A DNA stretch of 64,000 nucleotides from Setophaga petechia (GCA_024362935.1 JANCRA010000016.1:20815165-20879164), one strand, 5' to 3'. Shown: positions 1 to 12,942, counted from the first letter of the stretch. Numbers and translations: made by a program. Notes: generated by a model from the sequence alone, not told the origin.

Positions 1-330
1 GAAGCCAAAGAAAGTTGTCTAAAATTCTTTCCATTCGAATAGTAATGTGCATGGAAAAGGCAGGAAGAGTGGAAAGGTACTGTTTTCTATCACTTTGCAA
101 GCTGGGCACACAATCCCAGTGTTGTGCATCTATTAGCTTTGCAGTGCACTGCAGTAACTGCCTGTGGTAACCTACATCTAAGCAAAAAGCTTTTTCAATA
201 TCTCTCACTAGGAGAAAATGTTCCTGCTCATTAAACAACTTCCATCGTGCTGTACAGGTTGCACAGAGGGCTGCAGAATGTTTTGCAGCAAGAAAAAGAA
301 AGTTGTCTAAGACGCCTTCCTTTCAAGTAT
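1..330. repeat. Satellite, end of a diverged block with an intermediate monomer
   Basis: The first ~105 bases match the end of the diverged block seen again near 2447-2550, so the window opens at the tail of such a block. Bases ~105-300 then hold a monomer seen nowhere else here: it keeps block-type features (GCTGGGCACACAATCCC, GTAACTGCCTGTGG) but ends in the common-monomer style. Later blocks pass straight into common monomers at this point. I read it as an intermediate monomer lost from the other copies. No gene is visible. Confidence 0.8.
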
Positions 331-1192
331 TAATGTGAAGGGAAAGGCAAGAGAGTGGGAAAGTACTGTTTTCTAGCACTTTGCAGGCTGCTAACACAAT
401 CCCAGTGCTGTGTACCAATTAACTTCTCACTGCACTGCAGTAAGTGTTTCTTGTCACCTACATCTAAGCATAAAGCTTTTTCACTATGTCTCCCAAGGAG
501 AAAACCTTCCTGCTCACTAAACAACTTCCATCGTGTTGTAGATGTTGCACAGAGGGCTTCAGAGTGTTCTGTAACAAGAAAAAGAAAGTTGTCTAAGACG
601 CCTTCCATTCAAGTATTAATGTGAAGGGAAAGGCAAGAGAGTGGGAAAGTACTGTTTTCTAGCACTTTGCAAGCTGCTAACACAATCCCAGTTCTGTGTA
701 GCAATTAGCTGTTCAGTGCACTGCAGTAAGTGTTTCTTGTCACCTACATCTAAGCAAATAGCTTTTTCACTATGTCTCGCAAGGAGAAAACCTTCCTGCT
801 CACTAAACAACTTCCATCGTGTTCCAGAAGTTGCACAGAGGGCTGCAGAGTTTTTTGACACAAGAAAAAGAAAGTTGTCTAAGATGCCTTCCTTTCAAGT
901 ATTAATGTGAAGGGAAAGGCAAGAGAGTGGGAAAGTACTGTTTTCTAGCACTTTGCAGGCTGCTAACACAATCCCAGTGCTGTGTACCAATTAACTTGTC
1001 ACTGCACTGCAGTAAGGGTTTCTTGTCACCTATATCTAAGCAAAAAGCTTTTTCACTATGTCTCGCAAGGAGAAAACCTTCTTGCTCACTAAACATTTCC
1101 TATCGTGTTCCAGAAGTTGCACAGAGGGCTGCAGTGTGTTTTGACACAAGAAAAAGAAAGTTGTCTAAGACGCCTTCCATTCAAGTATTAAT
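331..1192. repeat. 286-bp satellite monomers
   Basis: Three head-to-tail copies of the common monomer, recognised by the recurring phrases GGCAAGAGAGTGGGAAAG, CAGTGCACTGCAGTAAG and AAGCTTTTTCA at a 286-bp spacing. The monomer length is not a multiple of three, so any frame is broken at each junction. Nothing else is visible. Confidence 0.95.
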
Positions 1193-2545
1193 GTGAAGGG
1201 AAAGGCAAGAGAGTGGGAAAGTACTGTTTTCTATCACTTTGAAAGCTGCTTACCCAATCCCAGTTTTGTGCCGCTTCGTAGTTCGCCGTTCAGAAGCTGC
1301 CGCAGTCTCTGTTTCCCGGAGAAGGAGAAGACGCTTCTTGGCGCGAAGAATCTGGTGTCGTTACGCCGATCGCGGCGTGCTCCGGAGAACAGCTACGGCC
1401 GAGAGACACCCGGAAGCGGCGCTTAAAGGCACAGTGCTCCGTCTCCTGGTCTTTAGCGTCTCCTGCCGGCTACACCTTAGCAAAAAGCTTTTTCATTCTG
1501 TCTCGCCAGGAGAAACTGTGTCTGTTCACAAAAAACCTCCCATCGTGCTCTAGAGGTTGCAGGCAGCTCTGCAGAGTGTTTTGCAACAAGAAAAAGTAAC
1601 TTGTCCAAAAAAGCCATCAATTCGAATGTTCCTGGAAAGGGAAAATGCAGGAGAGCGGATAGGTACTGTTTTCTACCAGTTTGCAAGCTGGACACACAAT
1701 CCCAGTGTTATACTACGATTGACTTTGCAGTGCACTGTAATAATTGCCTATTGTTACTACATCTAAGCCAATAGCGTTTGCATTATATCTCTTCAGGAGA
1801 AACTGTACCAGTTCAGAAAACAACTCTCATTTTTTCTAGAAGTTGCACGGAGGTGTGCAGAGTGTTTTGCAAGAAGCAAAAGAAAGTTGTCCAAAACTGC
1901 TGCCATTCGAATAGTAATGCGAATGGAAAAGGCAGGAAAGTGGAAAGCTGCTGTTTTCTATCTGTTTGTAAGCTGCTTACACAATCCCAGAGTTGTGCAG
2001 CAATTAGTTTTTCAGTGCACTGTAGTAGGTGCCTCTTTTCACCTGCATCTAAGCAAATTGCTTTTTCCCCATGTCTCGCAAGGAGAAACTGAGCCAGTTC
2101 AGAAAACATCTCCCATCGAGTTCTAGAGATTGCAGGCAGGTGTGCAGAGTGTTTTGCAAGAAGCAAAAGAAAGTTGTCTAAAACGCCTTGCATTCAAATA
2201 GAAATGTGAATAGAAAAGGCAGGAGAAGGGAGAGGTACTGTTTTCTATCAGTTTGCAACCTGCTTACACAATCTGCGTGTTGTGCAGCAATTAGCTTGCA
2301 GTGCACTGTAGTAGGTGCCTCTTTTCACCTATATCTAAGCAAATTGCTTTTTCCCCATGTCTTGCAAAGAGAAACTGAGCCAGTTCAGAAAATATCTCCC
2401 ATCGACTTCTAGAGATTGCAGGCAGGTGTGCAGAGCGTTTTGCAAGAAGCCAAAGAAAGTTGTCTAAAATTCTTTCCATTCGAATAGTAATGTGCATGGA
2501 AAAGGCAGGAAGAGTGGAAAGGTACTGTTTTCTAGCACTTTGCAA
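1193..2545. repeat. Diverged satellite block with CpG-dense insert, copy 1
   Basis: The block begins as a normal monomer, then about 145 bp of extra CpG-rich sequence enlarges that monomer. Three or more diverged monomers follow, recognisable by TTCGAATAGTAATG and CAGTGCACTGTAGTAGGTGCC. It ends by merging into common monomers near 2540. The same block recurs four more times in the window, so it is the punctuation mark of the higher-order repeat. Short open frames inside it (for example minus strand 1813-2193) are identical in every copy but have no recognisable domain, so I do not call them genes. Confidence 0.9.
1270..1470. other. CpG-dense segment inside the satellite, copy 1
   Basis: Roughly 24 CpG in about 200 bp, in an array whose ordinary monomers hold only a few. 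Visible elements: an imperfect palindrome TTCTTGGCGCGAAGAA (1335-1350), a 6+4+6 dyad ACGCCG-ATCG-CGGCGT (1363-1378), an ETS-like CCGGAAG (1410-1416) and a weak TATA-like TTAAA (1423-1427). CpG retention suggests the segment is unmethylated in the germ line or was amplified recently. A promoter or boundary role for satellite transcription is inference. Confidence 0.7.
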
Positions 2546-5500
2546 GCTGCTAACACAATTCTAGTTCTGTGTAGCAATTAGCTGTTCAGTGCACTGCAGT
2601 AAGTGTTTCTTGTCACCCACATATAAGCAAATAGCTTTTTCACTATGTCTCGCAAGGAGAAAACCTTCCTGCTCACTACACAACTTCCATCGTGTTGTAG
2701 ATGTTGCAGAGAGGGCTGCAGAGTTTTTTGACACAAGAAAAAGAAAGTTGTCTAAGATGCCTTCCTTTCAAGTATTAATGTGAAGGGAAAGGCAAGAGAG
2801 TGGGAAAGTACTGTTTTCTAGCACTTTGCAAGCTGCTAACACAATCGCAGTGCTGTGTAGCAATTAGCTTGTCAGTGCACGGCAGTAAGTGTTTCTTGAT
2901 ACCTACATCTGAGCAAATAGCTTTTTCACTTTGTCTCGCAAGGGGAAAACGTTGCTGCTCACTAAACAACTTCCATCGTGTTGTAGAAGTTGCACAGAGG
3001 GCTGCAGTGTGTTTTGCAAAATGTAAAAGAAAGTTGTCTAAGACGCCTTCCTTTCAAGTATTAATGTGAAGGGAAAGGCAAGAGAGTGGGAAAGTACTGT
3101 TTTTAGCACTTTGCAAGCTGCTAACACAATCCCAGTTCTGTGTAGCAATTAGCTGTTCAGTGCACTGCAGTAAGTGTTTCTTGTCACCTACATCTAAGCA
3201 AATAGCTTTTTCACTATGTCTCGCAAGGAGAAAACCTTCCTGCTCACTAAACAACTTCCATCGTGTTGTAGATGTTGCAGAGAGGGCTGCAGAGTTTTTT
3301 GACACAAGAAAAAGAAAGTTGTCTAAGACGCCTTCCTTTCAAGTATTAATGTGAAGGGAAAGGCAAGAGAGTGGGAAAGTACTGTTTTCTAGCACTTTGC
3401 AGGCTGCTAACACAATCGCAGTGCTGTGTACCAATTAACTTGTCACTGCACTGCAGTAAGGGTTTCTTGTAACCTATATCTAAGCAAATAGCTTTTTCAC
3501 TATGTCTTGCAAGGAGAAAACCTTCTTGCTCACTAAACATTTCCTATCGTGTTCCAGAAGTTGCACAGAGGGCTGCAGTGTGTTTTGACACAAGAAAAAG
3601 AAAGTTGTCTAAGACGCCTTCCTTTCAAGTATTAATGTGAAGGGAAAGACAAGAGAGTGGGAAAGTACTGTTTTCTAGCACTTTGCAAGCTGCTAACACA
3701 ATCGCAGTGCTGTGTAGCAATTAGCTTGTCAGTGCACGGCAGTAAGTGTTTCTTGATACCTACATCTGAGCAAATAGCTTTTTCACTTTGTCTCGCAAGG
3801 GGAAAACGTTGCTGCTCACTAAACAACTTCCATCATGTTGTAGAAGTTGCACAGAGGGCTGCAGTGTGTTTTGACACAAGAAAAAGAAAGTTGTCTAAGA
3901 CGCCTTCCTTTCAAGTATTAATGTGAAGGGAAAGGCAAGAGAGTGGGAAAGTACTGTTTTTAGCACTTTGCAAGCTGCTAACACAGTCCTAGTGCTGTGT
4001 AGCAGTTAGCTGTTCAGTGCACTGCAGTAAGTGTTTCTTCTCACCTACATCTAAGCAAAAAGCTTTTTCACTATGTCTCGCAAGGAGAAAACCTTCTTGC
4101 TCACTAAACGTCTCCTATCGTGTTCTAGAAGTTGCACAGAGGGCTGCAGTGTGTTCTATAACAAGAAAAAGAAAGTTGTATAAGACGCCTTCCTTTCAAG
4201 TATTAATGTGAAGGGAAAGGCAAGAGAGTGGGAAAGTACTGTTTTCTAGCACTTTGCAAGCTGCTAACACAATCGCAGTGCTGTGTAGAAATTAGCTTGT
4301 CAGTGCACGGCAGTAAGTGTTTCTTGATACCTACATCTGAGCAAATAGCTTTTTCACTTTGTCTCGCAAGGGGAAAACGTTGCTGCTCACTAAATAACAT
4401 CCATCATGTTCTAGAAGTTGCACAGAGGGCTGCAGTGTGTTTTGCAAAATGTAAAAGAAAGTTGTCTAAGACGCCTTCCTTTCAAGTATTAATGTGAAGG
4501 GAAAGGCAAGAGAGTGGGAAAGTACTGTTTTCTAGCACTTTGCAAGCTGCTAACACAGTCCTAGTGCTGTGTAGCAGTTAGCTGTTCAGTGCTGCAGTAA
4601 GTGTTTCTTGTCACCTACATCTAAGCAAAAAGCTTTTTCACTATGTCTCGCAAGGAGAAAACCTTCCTGCTCACTAAACATTTCCTATCGTGTTCCAGAA
4701 GTTGCACAGAGGGCTGCAGTGTGTTTTGACACAAGAAAAAGAAAGTTGTCTAAGATGCTTTCCTTTCAAATATTAATGTGAAGGGAAAGGCAAGAGAGTG
4801 GGAAAGTACTGTTTTCTAGCACTTTGCAGGCTGCTAACACAATGGCAGTGCTGTGTAGCAGTTAGCTTTTCCGTGCACTGCAGTAAGTGTTTCTTGTCAC
4901 CTACATCTAAGCAAATAGCTTTTTCACTATGTCTCGCAAGGAGAAAACCTTCTTGCTCACTAAACATCTCCTATCGTGTTCTAGGAGTTGCACAGAGGGC
5001 TGCAGTGTGTTCTGTAACAAGAAAAAGAAAGTTGTCTAAGACGCCTTCCTTTCAAGTATTAATGTGAAGGGAAAGGCAAGAGAGTGGGAAAGTACTGTTT
5101 TCTAGCACTTTGCAGGCTGCTAACACAATCCCAGTGCTGTGTACCAATTAACTTGTCACTGCACTGCAGTAAGGGTTTCTTGTCACCTATATCTAAGCAA
5201 AAAGCTTTTTCACTATGTCTCACAAGGAGAAAACCTTCTTGCTCACTAAACATCTCCTATCGTGTTCTAGAAGTTGCACAGAGGGCTGCAGTGTGTTCTG
5301 CAACAAGAAAAAGAAAGTTGTCTAAGACGCCTTCCTTTCAAGTATTAATGTGAAGGGAAAGGCAAGAGAGTGGGAAAGTACTGTTTTCTAGCACTTTGCA
5401 AGCTGCTAACACAATCCCAGTTCTGTGTAGCAATTAGCTTGTCAGTGCACGGCAGTAAGTGTTTCTTGATACCTACATCTGAGCAAATAGCTTTTTCACT

Positions 5501-7351
5501 TTGTCTCGCAAGGGGAAAACGTTGCTGCTCACTAAACAACTTCCATCGTGTTGTAGAAGTTGCACAGAGGGCTGCAGTGTGTTTTGCAAAATGTAAAAGA
5601 AAGTTGTCTAAGACGCCTTCCTTTCAAGTATTAATGTGAAGGGAAAGGCAAGAGAGTGGGAAAGTACTGTTTTCTAGCACTTTGCAGGCTGCTAACACAA
5701 TCGCAGTGCTGTGTAGCAGTTAGCTTGTCAGTGCACTGCAGTAAGTGTTTCTTGTCACCTACATCTAAGCAAATAGCTTTTTCACTATGTCTCGCAAGGA
5801 GAAAACCTTCTTGCTCACTAAACATCTCCTATCGTGTTCTAGAAGTTGCACAGAGGGCTGCAGTGTGTTTTGACACAAGAAAAAGAAAGTTGTCTAAGAC
5901 GCCTTCCATTCAAGTATTAATGTGAAGGGAAAGGCAAGAGAGTGGGAAAGTACTGTTTTCTAGCACTTTGCAAGCTGCTAACACAATCGCAGTGCTGTGT
6001 AGCAATTAGCTTGTCAGTGCACGGCAGTAAGTGTTTCTTGATACCTACATCTGAGCAAATAGCTTTTTCACTTTGTCTCGCAAGGGGAAAACGTTGCTGC
6101 TCACTAAACAACTTCCATCGTGTTGTAGAAGTTGCACAGAGGGCTGCAGTGTGTTTTGCAAAATGTAAAAGAAAGTTGTCTAAGACGCCTTCCTTTCAAG
6201 TATTAATGTGAAGGGAAAGGCAAGAGAGTGGGAAAGTACTGTTTTCTAGCACTTTGCAAGCTGCTAACACAGTACTAGTGCTGTGTAGCAGTTAGCTGTT
6301 CAGTGCACTGCAGTAAGTGTTTCTTGTCACCTACATCCAAGCAAAAAGCTTTTTCACTATGTCTCGCAAGGAGAAAACCTTCCTGCTCACTAAACAACTT
6401 CCATCGTGTTGTAGATGTTGCAGAGAGGGCTGCAGAGTTTTTTGACACAAGAAAAAGAAAGTTGTCTAAGACGCCTTCCTTTCAAGTATTAATGTGAAGG
6501 GAAAGGCAAGAGAGTGGGAAAGTACTGTTTTCTAGCACTTTGCAGGCTGCTAACACAATCCCAGTGCTGTGTACCAATTAACTTGTCACTGCACTGCAGT
6601 AAGTGTTTCTTGTCACCTACATCTAAGCAAATAGCTTTTTCACTATGTCTCGCAAGGAGAAAACCTTCTTGCTCACTAAACATCTCCTATCGTGTTCTAG
6701 AAGTTGCACAGAGGGCTGCAGTGTCTTCTGTAACAAGAAAAAGAAAGTTGTCTAAGACGCCTTCCTTTCAAGTATTAATGTGAAGGGAAAGGCAAGAGAG
6801 TGGGAAAGTACTGTTTTCTAGCACTTTGCAAGCTGCTAACACAATCGCAGTGCTGTGTAGCAATTAGCTTGTCAGTGCACGGCAGTAAGTGTTTCTTGAT
6901 ACCTACATCTGAGCAAACAGCTTTTTCACTTTGTCTCGCAAGGGGAAAAGGTTGCTGCTCACTAAACAACTTCCATCATGTTGTAGAAGTTCCACAGAGG
7001 GCTGCAGTGTGTTTTGCAAAATGTAAAAGAAAGTTGTCTAAGACGCCTTCCTTTCAAGTATTAATGTGAAGGGAAAGGCAAGAGAGTGGGAAAGTACTGT
7101 TTTCTAGCACTTTGCAAGCTGCTAACACAATCCCAGTTCTGTGTAGCAATTAGCTGTTCAGTGCACTGCAGTAAGTGTTTCTTGTCACCTACATCTAAGC
7201 AAATAGCTTTTTCACTATGTCTCGCAGGGAGAAAACCTTCTTGCTCACTAAACATTTCCTATCGTGTTCCAGAAGTTGCACAGAGGGCTGCAGTGTGTTT
7301 TGACACAAGAAAAAGAAAGTTGTCTAAGACGCCTTCCATTCAAGTATTAAT
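2546..7351. repeat. 286-bp satellite monomers, first higher-order unit
   Basis: About 17 common monomers of several subfamilies. One has GTGCACGGCAGTAAG with GATACCTACATCTGAGC and ends GCAAAATGTAAAAG. A second has ACCAATTAACTTGTCACTG with a TATATCTAAGC. A third has GCAGTTAGCTGTTCAGTG. The monomer near 4540-4610 lost two bases in CAGTGCTGCAG, and two others (near 3100 and 3958) lack one C in GTTTTTAGC. This unit lacks the one-base insertion (GCAAAGGGGAAAAC) that marks the later units, so it is a separate lineage. Confidence 0.95.
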
Positions 7352-8704
7352 GTGAAGGGAAAGGCAAGAGAGTGGGAAAGTACTGTTTTCTATCACTTTG
7401 AAAGCTGCTTACCCAATCCCAGTTTTGTGCCGCTTCGTAGTTCGCCGTTCAGAAGCTGCCGCAGTCTCTGTTTCCCGGAGAAGGAGAAGACGCTTCTTGG
7501 CGCGAAGAATCTGGTGTCGTTACGCCGATCGCGGCGTGCTCCGGAGAACAGCTACGGCCGAGAGACACCCGGAAGCGGCGCTTAAAGGCACAGTGCTCCG
7601 TCTCCTGGTCTTTAGCGTCTCCTGCCGGCTACACCTTAGCAAAAAGCTTTTTCATTATGTCTCGCCAGGAGAAACTGTGTCTGTTCACAAAAAACCTCCC
7701 ATCGTGCTCTAGAGGTTGCAGGCAGCTCTGCAGAGTGTTTTGCAACAAGAAAAAGTAACTTGTCCAAAAAAGCGATCAATTGGAATGTTCCTGGAAAGGG
7801 AAAATGCAGGAGAGCGGATAGGTACTGTTTTCTACCAGTTTGCAAGCTGGACACACAATCCCAGTGTTATACTACGATTGACTTTGCAGTGCACTGTAAT
7901 AATTGCCTATTGTTACTACATCTAAGCCAATAGCGTTTGCATTATATCTCTTCAGGAGAAACTGTACCAGTTCAGAAAACAACTCTCATTTTTTCTAGAA
8001 GTTGCACGGAGGTGTGCAGAGTGTTTTGCAAGAAGCAAAAGAAAGTTGTCCAAAACTGCTGCCATTCGAATAGTAATGCGAATGGAAAAGGCAGGAAAGT
8101 GGAAAGCTGCTGTTTTCTATCTGTTTGTAAGCTGCTTACACAATCCCAGAGTTGTGCAGCAATTAGTTTTTCAGTGCACTGTAGTAGGTGCCTCTTTTCA
8201 CCTGCATCTAAGCAAATTGCTTTTTCCCCATGTCTCGCAAGGAGAAACTGAGCCAGTTCAGAAAACATCTCCCATCGAGTTCTAGAGATTGCAGGCAGGT
8301 GTGCAGAGTGTTTTGCAAGAAGCAAAAGAAAGTTGTCTAAAACGCCTTGCATTCAAATAGAAATGTGAATAGAAAAGGCAGGAGAAGGGAGAGGTACTGT
8401 TTTCTATCAGTTTGCAACCTGCTTACACAATCTGCGTGTTGTGCAGCAATTAGCTTGCAGTGCACTGTAGTAGGTGCCTCTTTTCACCTATATCTAAGCA
8501 AATTGCTTTTTCCCCATGTCTTGCAAAGAGAAACTGAGCCAGTTCAGAAAATATCTCCCATCGACTTCTAGAGATTGCAGGCAGGTGTGCAGAGCGTTTT
8601 GCAAGAAGCCAAAGAAAGTTGTCTAAAATTCTTTCCATTCGAATAGTAATGTGCATGGAAAAGGCAGGAAGAGCGGAAAGGTACTGTTTTCTATCACTTT
8701 GCAA
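7352..8704. repeat. Diverged satellite block with CpG-dense insert, copy 2
   Basis: Nearly identical to copy 1 at an offset of 6159 bp. Private differences include CATTATGTCTCGCC in place of CATTCTGTCTCGCC after the insert, and AGCGATCAATTGG in place of AGCCATCAATTCG downstream. Confidence 0.9.
7429..7629. other. CpG-dense segment, copy 2
   Basis: Same CpG-rich core as at 1270-1470, with both dyads retained. I see no base changes inside the core on reading. Confidence 0.7.
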
Positions 8705-11700
8705 GCTGCTAACACAATTCTAGTTCTGTGTAGCAATTAGCTGTTCAGTGCACTGCAGTAAGTGTTTCTTGTCACCCACATATAAGCAAATAGCTTTTTC
8801 ACTATGTCTCGCAAGGAGAAAACCTTCCTGCTCACTAAACAACTTCCATCGTGTTGTAGATGTTGCAGAGAGGGCTGCAGAGTTTTTTGACACAAGAAAA
8901 AAAAAGTTGTCTAAGATGCCTTCCTTTCAAGTATTAATGTGAAGGGAAAGGCAAGAGAGTGGGAAAGTACTGTTTTCTAGCACTTTGCAAGCTGCTAACA
9001 CAATCGCAGTGCTGTGTAGCAATTAGCTTGTCAGTGCACGGCAGTAAGTGTTTCTTGATACCTACATCTGAGCAAATAGCTTTTTCACTTTGTCTCGCAA
9101 AGGGGAAAACGTTGCTGCTCACTAAACAACTTCCATCGTGTTGTAGAAGTTGCACAGAGGGCTGCAATGTGTTTTGCAAAATGTAAAAGAAAGTTGTCTA
9201 AGACGCCTTCCTTTCAAGTATTAATGTGAAGGGAAAGGCAAGAGAGTGGGAAAGTACTGTTTTCTAGCACTTTGCAAGCTGCTAACACAATCCCAGTTCT
9301 GTGTAGCAATTAGCTGTTCAGTGCACTGCAGTAAGTGTTTCTTGTTACCTACATCTAAGCAAAAAGCTTTTTCACTATGTCTCGCAAGGAGAAAACCTTC
9401 TTGCTCACTAAACATTTCCTATCGTGTTCTAGAAGTTGCACAGAGGGCTGCAGTGTGTTTTGACACAAGAAAAAGAAAGTTGTCTAAGACGCCTTCCATT
9501 CAAGTATTAATGTGAAGGGAAAGGCAAGAGAGTGGGAAAGTACTGTTTTCTAGCACTTTGCAAGCTGCTAACACAATCCCAGTGCTGTGTACCAATTAGC
9601 TTGTCAGTGCACGGCAGTAAGTGTTTCTTGATACCTACATCTGAGCAAATAGCTTTTTCACTTTGTCTCGCAAGGGGAAAACGTTGCTGCTCACTAAACA
9701 ACTTCCATCGTGTTGTAGAAGTTCCACAGAGGGCTGCAGTGTGTTTTGCAAAATGTAAAAGAAAGTTGACTAAGACGCCTTCCTTTCAAGTATTAATGTG
9801 AAGGGAAAGGCAAGAGAGTGGGAAAGTACTGTTTTCTAGCACTTTGCAAGCTGCTAACACAGTCCTAGTGCTGTGTAGCAGTTAGCTGTTCAGTGCACTG
9901 CAGTAAGTGTTTCTTGTCACCTACATCTAAGCAAAAAGCTTTTTCACTATGTCTCGCAAGGAGAAAACCTTCCTGCTCACTAAACAACTTCCATCGTGTT
10001 GTAGATGTTGCAGAGAGGGCTGCAGAGTTTTTTGACACAAGAAAAAGAAAGTTGTCTAAGATGCCTTCCTTTCAAGTATTAATGTGAAGGGAAAGGCAAG
10101 AGAGTGGGAAAGTACTGTTTTCTAGCACTTTGCAGGCTGCTAACACAATCCCAGTGCTGTGTACCAATTAACTTGTCACTGCACTGCAGTAAGGGTTTCT
10201 TGTAACCTATATCTAAGCAAATAGCTTTTTCACTATGTCTCGCAAGGAGAAGACCTTCTTGCTCACTAAACATCTCCTATCGTGTTCTAGAAGTTGCACA
10301 GAGGGCTGCAGTGTGTTCTGTAACAAGAAAAAGAAAGTTGTCTAAGACGCCTTCCTTTCAAGTATTAATGTGAAGGGAAAGGCAAGAGAGTGGGAAAGTA
10401 CTGTTTTCTAGCACTTTGCAAGCTGCTAACACAATCCCAGTTCTGTGTAGCAATTAGCTGTTCAGTGCACTGCAGTAAGTGTTTCTTGTCACCTACATCT
10501 AAGCAAATAGCTTTTTCACTATGTCTCGCAAGGAGAAAACCTTCCTGCTCACTAAACAACTTCCATCGTGTTGTAGATGTTGCAGAGAGGGCTGCAGAGT
10601 TTTTTGACACAAGAAAAAGAAAGTTGTCTAAGATGCCTTCCTTTCAAGTATTAATGTGAAGGGAAAGGCAAGAGAGTGGGAAAGTACTGTTTTCTAGCAC
10701 TTTGCAGGCTGCTAACACAATCCCAGTGCTGTGTACCAATTAACTTGTCACTGCACTGCAGTAAGAGTTTCTTGTAACCTATATCTAAGCAAATAGCTTT
10801 TTCACTATGTCTTGCAAGGAGAAAACCTTCTTGCTCACTAAACATTTCCTATCGTGTTCCAGAAGTTGCACAGAGGGCTGCAGTGTGTTTTCACACAAGA
10901 AAAAGAAAGTTGTCTAAGACGCCTTCCTTTCAAGTATTAATGTGAAGGGAAAGGCAAGAGAGTGGGAAAGTACTGTTTTCTAGCACTTTGCAAGCTGCTA
11001 ACACAGTCCTAGTGCTGTGTAGCAGTTAGCTGTTCAGTGCACTGCAGTAAGTGTTTCTTGTCACCTACATCTAAGCAAAAAGCTTTTTCACTATGTCTCG
11101 CAAGGAGAAAACCTTCTTGCTCACTAAACATCTCCTATCGTGTTCTAGAAGTTGCACAGAGGGCTGCAGTGTGTTCTGTAACAAGAAAAAGAAAGTTGTC
11201 TAAGACGCCTTCCTTTCAAGTATTAATGTGAAGGGAAAGGCAAGAGAGTGGGAAAGTACTGTTTTCTAGCACTTTGCAAGCTGCTAACACAATCCCAGTG
11301 CTGTGTAGCAATTAGCTTGTCAGTGCACGGCAGTAAGTGTTTCTTGATACCTACATCTGAGCAAATAGCTTTTTCACTTTGTCTCGCAAGGGGAAAACGT
11401 TGCTGCTCACTAAACAACTTCCATCGTGTTGTAGAAGTTGCACAGAGGGCTGCAGTGTGTTTTGCAAAATGTAAAAGAAAGTTGTCTAAGACGCCTTCCT
11501 TTCAAGTATTAATGTGAAGGGAAAGGCAAGAGAGTGGGAAAGTACTGTTTTCTAGCAATTTGCAAGCTGCTAACACAATCCCAGTTCTGTGTAGCAATTA
11601 GCTGTTCAGTGCACTGCAGTAAGTGTTTCTTGTCACCTACATCTAAGCAAATAGCTTTTTCACTATGTCTCGCAAGGAGAAAACCTTCCTGCTCACTAAA

Positions 11701-12942
11701 CAACTTCCATCGTGTTGTAGATGTTGCAGAGAGGGCTGCAGAGTTTTTTGACACAAGAAAAAGAAAGTTGTCTAAGATGCCTTCCTTTCAAGTATTAATG
11801 TGAAGGGAAAGGCAAGAGAGTGGGAAAGTACTGTTTTCTAGCACTTTGCAGGCTGCTAACACAATCCCAGTGCTGTGTACCAATTAACTTGTCACTGCAC
11901 TGCAGTAAGGGTTTCTTGTCACCTGTATCTAAGCAAAAAGCTTTTTCACTATGTCTCGCAAGGAGAAAACCTTCTTGCTCACTAAACATTTCCTATCGTG
12001 TTCCAGAAGTTGCACAGGGGCTGCAGTGTGTTTTGACACAAGAAAAAGAAAGTTGTCTAAGACGCCTTCCATTCAAGTATTAATGTGAAGGGAAAGGCAA
12101 GAGAGTGGGAAAGTACTGTTTTCTAGCAATTTGCAAGCTGCTAACACAATCCCAGTTCTGTGTAGCAGTTAGCTGTTCAGTGCACTGCAGTAAGTGTTTC
12201 TTGTCACCTACATCTAAGCAAAAAGCTTTTTCACTATGTCTCGCAAGGAGAAAACCTTCCTGCTCACTAAACAACTTCCATCGTGTTGTAGATGTTGCAG
12301 AGAGGGCTGCAGAGTTTTTTGACACAAGAAAAAGAAAGTTGTCTAAGACGCCTTCCTTTCAAGTATTAATGTGAAGGGAAAGGCAAGAGAGTGGGAAAGT
12401 ATTGTTTTCTAGCACTTTGCAAGCTGCTAACACAATCGCAGTGCTGTGTAGCAATTAGCTTGTCAGTGCACGGCAGTAAGTGTTTCTTGATACCTACATC
12501 TGAGCAAATAGCTTTTTCACTTTGTCTCGCAAGGGGAAAAGGTTGCTGCTCACTAAACAACTTCCATCATGTTGTAGAAGTTCCACAGAGGGCTGCAGTG
12601 TGTTTTGCAAAATGTAAAAGAAAGTTGTCTAAGACGCCTTCCTTTCAAGTATTAATGTGAAGGGAAAGGCAAGAGAGTGGGAAAGTACTGTTTTCTAGCA
12701 CTTTGCAAGCTGCTAACACAATCCCAGTTCTGTGTAGCAATTAGCTTTTCAGTGCACTGCAGTAAGTGTTTCTTGTCACCTACATCTAAGCAAATAGCTT
12801 TTTCACTATGTCTCGCAAGGAGAAAACCTTCTTGCTCACTAAACATTTCCTATCGTGTTCCAGAAGTTGCACAGAGGGCTGCAGTGTGTTTTGACACAAG
12901 AAAAAGAAAGTTGTCTAAGACGCCTTCCATTCAAGTATTAAT
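8705..12942. repeat. 286-bp satellite monomers, second higher-order unit
   Basis: About 15 common monomers. The second is 287 bp because of an extra A (GCAAAGGGGAAAAC near 9098), the first appearance of the marker that tracks later duplications. A monomer near 12005-12030 has lost two bases (CACAGGGGCTGC). Confidence 0.95.

Noticed and set aside
714..723. CAGTGCACTG palindrome in many monomers, and search for a CENP-B box
   Set aside because: The palindrome is short and lost in the CACGG subfamily. No sequence resembling a CENP-B box was found, so a centromeric role cannot be claimed.
641..910. Open frames of about 89 aa on the plus strand, present in nearly every monomer
   Set aside because: They begin at GTG, end at each monomer junction because 286 is not a multiple of three, have no recognisable domain, and overlap equally open frames on the other strand. 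Their conservation follows from the repeat itself.
1239..1553. 104-aa arginine-rich open frame across the CpG segment
   Set aside because: The composition reflects the CpG-rich DNA; it runs into plain satellite at both ends and resembles no protein that I recognise.
1813..2193. 126-aa minus-strand open frame in the diverged blocks (also near 7972, 13563, 29453, 38191)
   Set aside because: Identical in all copies, but it is the reverse complement of satellite monomers with no domain, promoter or codon-use signal.
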